Of a stretch of 64,000 bases of DNA, positions 12,301-24,300 are shown one piece after another. The notes under the pieces are model-generated. The model was not told the DNA's origin. It saw only the letters and a list, made by a program, of their open reading frames with translations, and did no database searches. Source of the DNA: Euptelea pleiosperma (Eukaryota > Streptophyta > Magnoliopsida > Ranunculales > Eupteleaceae); assembly GCA_035048495.1 (NCBI GenBank), contig CM068552.1:28274154-28338153 (forward strand), given 5' to 3'. The stretch's first letter is position 1. Each line of letters starts with the position of its first letter. A program made the position numbers and the translations under genes.

Positions 12301-15300
12301 CACTAACAAACAAAATATACAAAACCGCAAAAATATCTGGGACCATGTAAAATCTCCTTGAACCTTAAACCTTTACACTCTATAAAGATGAACAATCAAA
12401 TTAAATTTTCAACACTATATAATCTAACTATGTCACCTTGTCTTCAAAAATGCATATATTCCTTACTTCCAAATTGTCCAACATAGAGCAAAAGGAAGGA
12501 GTTATGAAACAACCATTTACCCCCAAAAGATCAACCTATTGGGGAAAGCCGAAACAACTATGTATACCAACAGGTCGTCGGGCCAACACAATATGTGCGC
12601 GGGAACAAACCATCTGCTAACACGCCCCCTTAGCCGGAATACACTCTGCTGGAGACTTGAACCCACAACCTCCCATGCCTTAAGGCTCTGATACCATAGT
12701 TGGAATGGTGATTAGGGTTGGGGTTAGGTTTAGAGAGTCAAAGAGAGAAAATGATGTCATGTGTTCACCAAAGGAGTTCCCAGTTGGCAACTTCACAGAT
12801 GTTTATGCAAGTTGGGCATGAGAGATATCTATGCACCAACTTGAGGGGGAGTGTTATCAGATATGTATTTTATACGTATTTAATGTATTTTAGCTATTCT
12901 GTAATGAGGGGTATACTTATCTTTTGTAATGTTCCCCTTTATATAAATAAGATTTATGGAGTCATGTGCTACACACATGACATCCTTCTCTCTCTTTTCT
13001 CTCTTCTCTCTTTGACTCTCTAAACCTAACCCTAACCCTAATCACCATTCCAACTATGGTATCAGAGCCTTAAGGCCTGGGAGGTTGGGTGTTCAAGTCT
13101 TCAGCCGAGCGTATTCCTGTTGAGGGGGTGTGTTAGCGGAGGATCTGTTCCCGCGCACGCGTTGGCCCGACGACCCGTTGGTATACATAGTTGTTTTGCA
13201 TTTCCCCAATAGGTCGATCTTTTAGGGTAAATGGTTGTTTAACATGAGTCTCCACAGAATGGGCCCTCAGGAATTGAAGGCCAATTGAGGAAGAGCTCAA
13301 AAACACTATTAAGAACAACATATCTTTAAGATGCTAAAGAACTCTCACCATACCCTAGAAATGAAAGGTTGGTGGATAAGCAGATGGTCTACTAACTCCC
13401 ACTTGATTTACAAAGGGGATAGACGTTGGGCATAATCTTCCCTAATCTAGTGGTCCACCGTGAGAATCTTTTTATGCATCACCTTCCAAACAAAGAAAGC
13501 CAGCTTGGATGGAACATGAAATCCCCACACTAAGCCAGCAGAGAAGGTAGGTAATGGAGAGTACACCATAGAAAGACCAGATCAAGAAGCAACCATGGAT
13601 CCTGTTATTTGAGTGTGTTGTTGGTTGTGTGGCCAGCACTCCACCTCTGTAAGACCTGTGGACCCTTTGATATACATAGTTACGCCTCCTTCTAGCAGCT
13701 TAAGCTTTTAGAGTAAAGTGGTTCTTCAACATGGTATAAGAGCAAGAAATCCCAGTAGGTCGCAGGTTCGAGTCTCCGGCAAAGTGCTGGAGGGGGATGT
13801 TGTTGGAGAGTGTTGTTTGGCTATGTGGCCAGCACTTTGCCTTTGTTAGACCTATGGACCCTTTGATATACATTGTTACGCCTCCAACAGCTTAAGCTTT
13901 TAGAGTAAAGTGGTTATTAACATGGTATCAGAACCTTAAGGCCTGGGAGGTCGCGGGTTCAAGTATGCAGTAGAGTGTATTCCCTCTGAGGCGGCGTGTT
14001 AGCGGATGATGTGTTCCAGCACACGTGTTGTGTTGGCCCGACTTGGGTATACATAGTTTTTTCACCTTTCCCCAACAGGTTGATCTTTTGGGGCAAATGG
14101 TTATTTAACATGGTATCAGAGCAAGAGAGCCCAATAGGTTGTAGGTTCGAGTCTCGGCAAAGTGCTGAGGAGGCGTGTTATTGGAGTGTGTTGTTTGGTT
14201 GTGTGGCCAGCACTCCGCCTCTGTAAGACCCGTGGACCCTTCGGTATACATAGTTACACCTCCCTCTAACAGCTTAAGCTTTTAGAGTAAAGTGGTTGTT
14301 CAACTGATCCCTACTTCTAGATTCACTTATCTTCCCCTTTATCAGACTCAAATTCCATGCTATGTCTGTGAAGAAGCCAACAGAGATTGTCCAAATTCCC
14401 ATTCATTAAGATTTCTTTTGAAGCCAAAGTTCCATCAGACGCCATCTTCTCCCTTAATCATACAATCATGAACAAGAGCCCCTGATGATCTGATAAACTG
14501 AAAAAGATGGAAAGGCAGATAGGAGGGAGTTGTTACCACCCCATATATCCTCCCAAAATCTCACTTTATCTCCCTTGCCAATCTTGAAGTGAATACCCTT
14601 TCTAAAAACTTCAATATAACCTTCCAAACACCAACTCAGTAAGACGAAGAAACTGAGTTGCTATCTCACATATCGAGGCTCCTCCCATATATACAAGCCA
14701 CAACCCTTCTCCACAAACCATTTGCTTCCTCCCCATATCACCAAAGCTATCTAGAAGGGCTCTATTCATATTCCAAATTGTTCCCTTTTTTCAGCGAACA
14801 AACTGTTTTCCAATCAATAAGGTGAAATTTACTGTTGCGAGACAATTATAAAAGGATCTATTGGAAGGGAATACACATTTCAATTGGTATTCCGTACCAT
14901 TTTAAAGTGGTCACAATAGAAATAGATGGATCTAGGTTTAGGATTTAGGGTTTGAGAGAAGAATAGGAGAGGGGAGAGAAGAGAGAATTTTGGGGAACAG
15001 AGAGCATGTGTGTTTTACACGACTCTAAACTCCTTATTTGTGTAAAAATTTTACAAGGACTAAAATGCCCTTACAATATAAAGGGGTCCCTTATAACATA
15101 AAGGGTACACCCTGACAACAGTCACCTCGTGTAATGAGAAGTAACTGGAAAATAAATCTGCTGTCATAAGTGGATATATCTAATTCTTTGGCTGGCGTCA
15201 GAATCTTTTATAGTAAGCAGCATTCGCATTAGTACTAAAAATTTATTGTCTCAGATAAGATATAAGCAAAGTACGATAGTGAGCTTTTTCTTTCATCATG

Positions 15301-18300
15301 TGTGCTGGCAATCTACCTGCTGCCTCTCTATAACACTTTGAACCTTTAGTGATATTATTTTACTTCAATAGGGGTTCTCAACAGGTTTACCCGAGAGGCT
15401 GCAGTTACCGCTCTTGAGAACATTACCTGGACTTGAGAACTGTTCAATGCTGAGGCCTGCTTATGCTGTAGAGTATGATTTCTTGCCTGCTCATCAGTGC
15501 TCCAGGTCCCTAATGACAAAAAGAATTGAAGGACTTTTCTTCTCTGGGCAGATAAATGGAACAACAGGCTATGAAGAAGCTGCTGCTCAGGTTTTAATCT
15601 TTTTTGGACGCTTTCTGTTTCTGCCTATATCTTGTGGATAGCAGCCAACTATGTTGTTTGATTGTTCTCGCAGCACACAAACACCAAGTATAACACATAA
15701 TGGCCTTTACATTTAGATGAAATAGAAATGCAGCTTGGCATTAAGGCTTTCCTGTGTATCCAGCAGGCCGTTTTCTCAGTTTTAAGTAGTCTTTCACGCA
15801 GGGTATTATTTCTGGAATTAATGCTGCAAGACATTCAGATGGGAAGCCTCTCATCATTCTTGAGAGGGAAAGCAGTTATATAGGGACTTTGATTGATGAT
15901 CTTGTTACAAAAGACCTCCGGGAGCCTTACCGCATGTTAACAAGGTACTGTAAATGCAAGGTGTTGCTTACTTAAATGTCAATATGGCAGTAATATCACT
16001 TGTCTGACCATGAAAGTTGTCACGACATAATAAAATGATGTTTTATGATAATCAGACTCAAAAGCTAAACAGTTCCTTGGGGCTGTGCCATATCAGATAT
16101 TCATGAGCTATACAATGTTTTCTTTTTACTGCAAGGTTTCAAAAATTGAATGCTAAGTAATAAGTTACAGATTTTTTTTGAACAACTAACAATATTAATG
16201 AAAATGATAATGATAATGATTGCAAATTATAACAACTTTTATCATGTTAAACTTATTTGAGTTGCGTTGCTTTTATGAACTTTGTTTGAGACCACGTTGA
16301 TGATAATGGATTTCTTCAGAAACTTATTTGAGTCGTTGCTTTTATTATTTCAAGTTTTAACCATCGAATCATCTAGCTTCTGAAGTTTAACCTGAGATGC
16401 TGTTTGCTCTTTTGAAAGTTGTAAGTTTGTAGGTTGAGTTCTTTATCATTATCTAGAAAAAAAAAGATTATTTATTATGTTTATTTCGGCATAGAAATAT
16501 GGTGTGGTATGATCAATATATGGATTATTTGATCTTGCATTATTCTTCCAGATACTTTTGTATTATGTTATAATTTTGACGTAAATTTAAAGAAGTCCAA
16601 GAAAACTTTACAATCTTATAATTTCATTCAATTTGACTCCCTTATGGTTTTACAATTTGATTTACTGTCCAAAAATTGCAAGAATTGCTGATAGTTTTTT
16701 TTTTTTTTTTTTTTTGAAGTTGTTACAATTTTTGTTAGGTAATACGTTAGTATATTATGAACCAAATTGATGAGGACATCACGTCCTTACCTATAGTATA
16801 CCAGCGGAGGACGAAAACTGGGCCCATACCCATGTCTTCGTATTTTGATGCCTATATGGGCCCCAGTTTTAGTTCTACTTGATTTATGGGAGCAGAAGAC
16901 CCTGCATGCATGTGCATCATGAAGACTCCACATTGGAAAGATGTATGTGGGCTGCGTAGGGAGCTTGTGTAGAGTTTTTATTAGTTTCTAGACTTATTTT
17001 TATGTTTTTAGAGTTTTAGGTGTCTTTGCAATTAGCCCACAGTTAGGGGGCTCATTGTAATTTTGGTTAGTTACTTTAAGTTGTATTTTTTATGGCCATT
17101 AGATTAGATGGATGGCTGAGATTAGATTAGGGTGTTTTGAGTTATTATATATACTCTTTTAATTGTAATATTTCATTGATGATGAATTATATTGACTTTT
17201 GCTCTTGAGAAATCTCGTGGATTGTTCTCTTCTTCCTTAGTGCGAATCCAAGATACTTAGTGCAAATCCGAAAGGTATTATCTCTATCTCTATCTCTATC
17301 TCTATCTCTATCTCTATCTCCTCTCTTATTCTCTTCCCTTTCTCCATCTTTATTTTCTTTTTTTTATCAAGTTTGACTTAAAAACCTAATCATATCTCTT
17401 CCATCTCTAAACCCTAACCATTGAACAACACTATGAATAGTGTTGCGTGAATAGTTCCGCGTGAATAGTAACCCCCCTACACCAGTTCTTCCTACGACAC
17501 TCTAAACCCTCCCAAAACCCTTACCACAACCCCCAAACACTCCCAGATCCATGCGGTAACCATAGAAACCTCTAACCTCTTCTCAAACCCTTATTTTCCA
17601 TAGTTTTCATTTTTCTCCCGAAAACCGGCTAAAATATGATACTTGTCAGAAAGCCCCAAAACTTGCTAGAAACCTTCCTGAACTTCAAATAACTTATAAT
17701 CTCTTGGAAAAGGAAATTAAAGTGAACCTACAAGTGTTGGTTGGACCATAACAAGTAGAAGTCATTGGGCCGCTCAATCAATAATTGAGGGTTTTTCTCT
17801 GCTTGGTTGTGAGATCTAGCCTTTGAAACAACTCAGTTAATTATTTGCTAGCATATGTAGATATTTGTGGTAATTGTTAGAGTAGTTTTATATTTTCTTA
17901 TTACTTGTGGTAATTTATTTTTTATCCTTGCACCTCATAGAGGCTAGTTCTCATCATCCTACATCAAACTTGATATCAGAGCCTTGGTCTAGCTTAGGTC
18001 AAGGTTTAAAATTTCGTTTCGGATGAATGCTTCGGTCAAGTGAAAAAACGAGACAAACTTCGAAACGAAACGAAACGAAACTTTCACGAAACATTGAAAA
18101 AATGGTGAAAACCGAAATTTCCGAAACATTCCCTAAACATTAAGAAACATTTCAAAATATTTCCAAAATCATGAAATCATATTTTTTTATTTTTTGGATT
18201 GTATCGGATTATCTCGGTTTGACTCGGCGAAACAAACCGAAACATTCCGAAATTTTAAACCATGCTTAGGGTTCTCTTTTCTTTTTGCATATAAGAATAG

Positions 18301-21300
18301 AGTCTACATATTAGGATTAGTTCATAGCATCGCATTCGCATTGCATATAGATAGTGTTAAGATCCCATAGAGTCAGTGTTGTGTATGCCCACAAGTAGTG
18401 GTAAGAGTTATTAGCCTGACATGGATACTGAACATATCACCCGAGCTCTTGCGGCTCTCATTGAAGGTCTGGCTACCCTTAATGCCAAGCTTGAGCAACA
18501 AAACCATGCTAACAATGCCCGTCTAGCTGACATAGAAGCCTCCCTTCATCATAACCCTGAGGAAGTGGACGAGGAAGCGTCTCGCAATCAAGGGCGAGGC
18601 CGAGTTCGTTGCCAAGACTTAGGTCGAGGTCGTGAGCGTGGTCAACAACTCCTTGCTCATTACCAAGACCCCTATGATTCCGATGACCGCATCATGAGGA
18701 TGGTTAAGATAGATGCCCCTAGTTTCGATGGTCGTGTGGACCCAAAAAATTTTCTCGATTGGATGTCAGATATGGATCACTACTTCAAGTGGTATGAGAT
18801 GTCTGAAGGTCGTAGAGTGTGGTTTGCCAAGATGATATTGGTAGGACAAGCCAAACTCTATTGGACCAATGTCCAGCATAGAGTTGAGAGACATGGTGAG
18901 GATCCCATTTCTCAGTGGGGCGAGATGAAGGAAATGCTCAAGGAGTATTTGTCTCTAAGCTATCACGAGAGACTCTTATATCAATGGCAATCCCTTCGCC
19001 AGGGGTCTATGTCTGTTGCTGATTACATCGCCAAGTTTGATGAATATATGATGCAATGTAACATCAGAGAAGACCCTCTTATGACCCTATCTAGGTTTCG
19101 TATGAGTCTCCGATCTGAGCTTCAGAGAGAGCTCATCCCCTATGATATCCGTACCTTGGAGCATGCCTATCAAGTAGCTCCAGATTTAGAGCGATATCTG
19201 AAACCGCAATTTGAGAGGCGCTTTCACTCCTGCAACTCGATTGCCAAGCCTCCTTCCATGGGAGCTAAACCTAATGTGGGAAGTCAGCCTTTAGAGCCAA
19301 TGCAGCACTCCTTCCAGTACTAGGGATAACAATGGAAAGGGAGTGATCGGTGGAACTTCAAGAGGAAATGGGTCAAATTGTTACTATAAGTGTCAAGGTT
19401 TTGGACATTTTGCAATCCATTGTCCTACCAAAGAACCCACCAAGGCTTTGTATATTGAGGGCACTGAAGAGGACGAATATGAAGATTTTGGAAGAAGAAA
19501 CCCATGATCCTAAGCGCAATCCTAGGGATGAGGACAGTGACAAGGCTAATACCTCACGGCTTGCAATTGTTCAGTGCGCCTTGGCCCAGATCAAGGAAAC
19601 TGACATTTGGCGACGTAACTCCATCTTTCATTCCTATGCCAAGTGTGGCGAGAAGAGATGTAATTCATCATCGACAATGGAAGTTGCACCAATATTGTGT
19701 CCTCTACCACAGTAACCCGTCTCGGATTGACGCTTGTCGCCCACCCACAGCCATATCGAGTCACATGGGTTGACGCGTCATCTATCCCCGTTTCTCAGAG
19801 GTGTCGGGTTCCTATCCAGTTCTCTTCTTATAAGGATACCTTGTGGTGTGATGTGGTACCCATGGATGTTAGACATATCATTCTGGGTAGGCCTTGGTTA
19901 CATGACCACAATGTGACACTGTTTGGCAAATCGAACATGTGTTTCTTTATCTATGAAGGAAAGGGGATTAAGTTGAACCCTCGACCACTGAAGGACACCA
20001 TAGAGCATGACTGCGATGTGACACTGTTTGGCAGATCGAACATGTGTTTATTTATCTATGAAGGCAAGGGGATTAAGTTGAACCCTCAACCACCGAAGGA
20101 CACCACAGAGAGGGAAGATAAAATGCAGAAGGGCGAGACCAACAAAGGACCAAAATCCAAATCTCTCCATATCATCAGTGCGAAAGAGTTTGAGAGAGAG
20201 ACCACGGATGAGTCTATCATTTATGACCTACTAGTCAAAGAATCCTCTCCCGAGTCAACAGTTGAGATACCACCAGATGTGGTACCAATGTATAGGGAGT
20301 TCTGGGATGTTTTTCCTGATGATTTACTAGATGAGCTTCCTCCGACGAGAGACATTTAGCACGCTATCGATTTAGTCCCCGGAGCAACTCTACCTAATCT
20401 CCCACATTACTGAATGAATCCCATAGAGCATGCCGAGTTGAAGAAGCAAGTGGATGAGCTTCTTAGAAGGGGGTTTATTCGAGAGAGCATGAGCCCTTGT
20501 GTCGTGCCAACGCTCCTCACTCCCAAGAAAGACGGATCTTGGAGAATGTGCATAGACAGTGGAGCCATCAGCAAAATTACGGTTATGTATCGGTTCCCTA
20601 TTCCGAGGCTTGATGATATGTTGGACATGATGGCCGGTGCAGGATATTTTTAAAGACCTTAAGAGTGGTTACCATCAAATTCGCATCCGCACGGGAGATG
20701 AGTTGAAAATCGCCTTCAAGACGATGGATGGTTTATATGAGTGGTTAGTCATGCCCTTTGGATTGACCAATGCCCTAAGTACTTTTATGAGGGTTATGAC
20801 CAAGGAAATAAATTGGGAAAATTACTTTTAAGTCCATATTTACAAAAATACCGACCATTTAGTCTCTTGTACAAAACTATGGACACTTTGGTTTAATTGT
20901 CTGCCCATTAAGGCCTTTCTTTTGAAATGCCCATACTACCCTCCAGCTAATATCAGTTTGAATTGATAGATTCATTTGATTTGAGGTTTGACTGACGACA
21001 CAGTACCGAACGTCAGTTTTGTCCAGCTCCTTCCCTCCATTTTCCTGCTCTTCCACAGCTTTTTTCCTCCATTTTCTTGCTTCACAGCTCTTTCCCTCAA
21101 TTTTCTTCCTGTATAGCTCTTTGCAACTCTTTTATACTCCATTCAAGGTGAAGAAAGATGAAGGTGATGCAAGTTTAAAAGATTTCCTTCCAGTCATCTA
21201 TTTTATAGCATCCCTGTTATCCTCTACAGTTCTTTGCAACTTGTCTATGTGCCATTAAAGGTGAATAATGAAGGTGACACTGGTTTCAAGGGTTAGTTAA

Positions 21301-24300
21301 GAAAGAAGGTGAAGATGGAACAAGGAAGAAGCTGAAGAAGATGCTTACTACTTTAATTTTCGTTAAGCAAGAATCTTCAAGGAAGAAGTTGAAGAAGATG
21401 GTTATCACTTTCATTTTCGTCAAGCAAGAATCATCTCTCAAGTTTTAATAATGCTATTCACGAAATTGGTTGAACCAGGACCATTTTCCCCAAACCGGTT
21501 GAATCAGTACCATTTTCTCCAAACCGGCTGAATCAGTACCATTTTCACAAAACTGGTTGAACCAGTACCATTTTCATGATGTATATATCTGTTTACAGTT
21601 TGAGTATTGAGTTCAACTTAGTTGAAACACTAACACAGTTAGACTATAATGAAAAGATAATAAGAAAATGCATCTCAACGAAGAAGAACCCATGTATCAA
21701 TGTTGGAAACCGAACAATTTTTTATTTTTTTTCTAAACTGGTTGAACCAGTATCATTTTCATGAAACCCGTATTCGTTTTCAATTTAAGTATTGAGCACA
21801 ACTTAGTTGAATCACTAACAAAATTAGATGATAATTAAGAGAAGATGAAAAAATGCACAATGAAGAGGAACCCCAGTAACAATAGTAAATCAGACAAAAT
21901 TCTATCAAAGAAATTGTTAAACTTGATCGAACCAGTACAATTTTCAAGATTTTGTTTTCAGTTTGAATACTAAACCTTAAAATCTACAAGCAAAGCTTCA
22001 TCTCCCTGACTGTTTCTATTTCATAAGACATGTTTAAAACTCCGTTTCACTCTCAATACCTTATCTATTTCTCTAACCATTTTGTTAAGTCGATATTTTA
22101 TTTCAAGTTTGAGTATTGAGCTCAAACTGGTTGAACCAACACCATTTTAGTTTCAGTGAATTAATTGAACCAGTAACAATGGTGAAACGGATGTCAAAAG
22201 TTTTTCAAAGGAATTAATTCTTCAAGCATCGTAAACGAGGAATTGTACCAGTGTCAGTCAAGGATAAAGATAAGGGCATTGTCGTCTTTTCATTCTGATT
22301 TAAAATATATTTAATAGTAAAAGTAACCAAAGAAGACTTATGGGTCCACCAAGCCATAAAGCATGACTAAATCGGGCGAATTTTTTTTCTACGGTCAGAT
22401 ATGACCAACGTGCTCGTAACTACGGCTTTTATGGTAATTCTCGCAAATAAATTTCGGTTTCAAGGTTTATTTCGACCAGTCTTAAAATGGAAATATTTCG
22501 TGGAAATATTTCGACCAGTGTGGAAATAATACATATTTTGTGGAAATTATGGAAATATTGTGGAAATGTTTGTGGAAAGTTTGGGAAATGATGAAACAAG
22601 CATAAAAACACACTCATAAGCTTTCAAACCATAATATACAACCATACGTAGTGTAGAAATGAATGACCATAATGGTCTATAATATGTCACGGTAAGTATC
22701 TTTAATTAGTCAAGGTTTAATTTAATTATATAACTATTATTTAATTGCTAATTATAAAAAAGTCATAAAGTAATATACTAACAAATCGTTATTCACTTAC
22801 ATTAATTTCTTAACACTATATGTAATTTTAGAAAACCTATTTACTATTAACTTATAACATTTATTTAGTTTTTTGGACGTTTAATTTTTTTTTGAATTTT
22901 TTTTAACCCAACCAACTTGTAGAACGGGTTAAGTTATGCAACATATAACAATTTATGCACAATCATGGATGTTTAGGGTAAAAACCAATGAAATTGGAGT
23001 TTTTCCCAAATTCCAAATTTTCACCCTAAACGATCTTCAATCCGTGCACATATTTAGTGTAAATGCATCATAGATTCATAAATTTAATAAATTTACACCT
23101 AACCTATTTATTTGTAGCAAGAAATTTTATCCTTACGTATATTTTGAATTTGAAAAAACTCCCAAACAGGATTTGATTCTTCCTCACGATCAATCCACGA
23201 ACTAAAAAATCTACAATAGATTGATCTTTTGTATAAACAAAATGTATGGAAAGGGGTTAAATGGATCAAATATAAGATTTATAGCGGTTTTGAGCTCAAA
23301 TGATATGTTTCCTACCTACGATTGATATGTTTCCAATGTTTCCATACATGTCGAAACATTTCGACCGAAATAATACATATTTACACTGTCAATTGATCGA
23401 AATTTACTGTTCACGCGAAATATTTCGACATGAATGGAAATATTTCGAGAAATTTAACATTATTTCGACGTAAGTATTCTTTCCTGTCGGTAACCTAGAA
23501 AATGGAAATCTTCCGCGAAATATTTCGATAATTTCGTGAAATTTATTTCATTGGTTATGACACAAGCGTTGAGGCCTTTTATAGGTAAGTTCTTGGTTAT
23601 GTACTTCGATTTTATCTTGATATACAGTACCTCCAAGGAGAAGCATCTGGATCACTCGAGACATGTTTGTCAAATCTTGAGAAAAGAAAACATGTTCGTG
23701 AATCGTAAGAAGTGAACATTCATGTCCCAGCCGGTTATCTTGTTAGGATTCATTCTCTGCCGAACGAATGTCCGCAAACCCTGAAAAGGTCAAGGCTATT
23801 ATAAGCTGGCCTGAATCGAAGAGCATCCATGACGTCCATAGTTTTCACGAATTAGCTACTTTCTATCGACAGTTCATTTGTGGGTTTAGTTCCATCATGG
23901 CCCCTATCTTGAATTCCATAAAAAATGGGGAATTTGCATAGACCAAGTCAGCTGCAAAGGCATTCGAGACAATCAATACCAAAATGGTTGAAGCCCCAAT
24001 TATGCGCCTACCAGACTTTTCCAAAGTCTTTGAGGTTGCTGTGATGCATCTGGAGTTGGTATAGGTGGAGTTCTGAATCAAGAAGGGCATCCCATTGCTT
24101 ATTTTAGTGAGAAATTAAATGATGCTAAACAAAAGTACTCTACTTATGACAAGGAATTTTACACGGTAGTCCACGCTTTACGGCATTGGAGACATTACTT
24201 ATTGCCACTAGAATTTGTCTTGTTCTCTGACCATGAGGCACTGAGATATCTTAACTCCCAAAAGAAGTTAAACCCAAGACACGTGAAGTGGGTGGAATTT

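Larger units (their letters stand above)
12503..13244. mobile_element. miniature LTR-type element with inverted LTR arms
   Basis: The left arm (12503-12767) is the reverse complement of the right arm (about 12972-13244). Each arm contains a 114-117-bp short LTR (type B, TGTTAGCGGA...GTTTAACA), a linker with a primer site (TGGTATCAGAGCC, or its complement at about 12685-12697) and part of a second LTR (type C). The 200-bp centre (12768-12971) holds a Copia pol C-terminal tail ([10 protein letters not shown]), a polypurine tract and the start of LTR-C at 12851. Flanks GGAGT (12498-12502) and TGAGT (13245-13249) match 4 of 5. Confidence 0.6.
12190..14905 (-). mobile_element. LINE-derived sequence (minus strand), interrupted by two miniature LTR elements
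   Basis: On the minus strand of 13250-13600, 14310-14900 and 12220-12500 short frames resemble the C-terminal part of plant L1 ORF2 (for example a [10 protein letters not shown] block typical of the zf-RVT region). The three blocks become continuous when the two insertions at 12503-13244 and 13603-14305 are removed. No complete domain is open. Boundaries are approximate. Confidence 0.45.
20360..24050 (+). pseudogene. Gypsy reverse transcriptase, split by an insertion
   Basis: Part 1 (20360-20800) reads [38 protein letters not shown] and MPFGLTNAL, with stops at 20357 and 20411 and a frameshift near 20645. Part 2 resumes at 23553 ([13 protein letters not shown]). The catalytic box is YFDF at 23602-23613 rather than YFDD, so the second catalytic Asp is lost. 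More stops follow to about 24050. Confidence 0.88.

Noticed and set aside
13021..13045. Telomere-like CCCTAA repeats
   Set aside because: Only about three imperfect units, located in the U5 of a Copia-type LTR where AACCCTAA words are common, with a complementary copy in the inverted arm. Not a telomere remnant.
13732..14130. tRNA-like or SINE-like signals (GGTTCGAGTCTC, similar to a polymerase III B box, near TGGTATCAGAGC)
   Set aside because: TGGTATCAGAGC is the complement of a tRNA 3' end, i.e. a primer site. The segments sit between direct LTRs with a 5-bp duplication and cannot fold as a tRNA cloverleaf.
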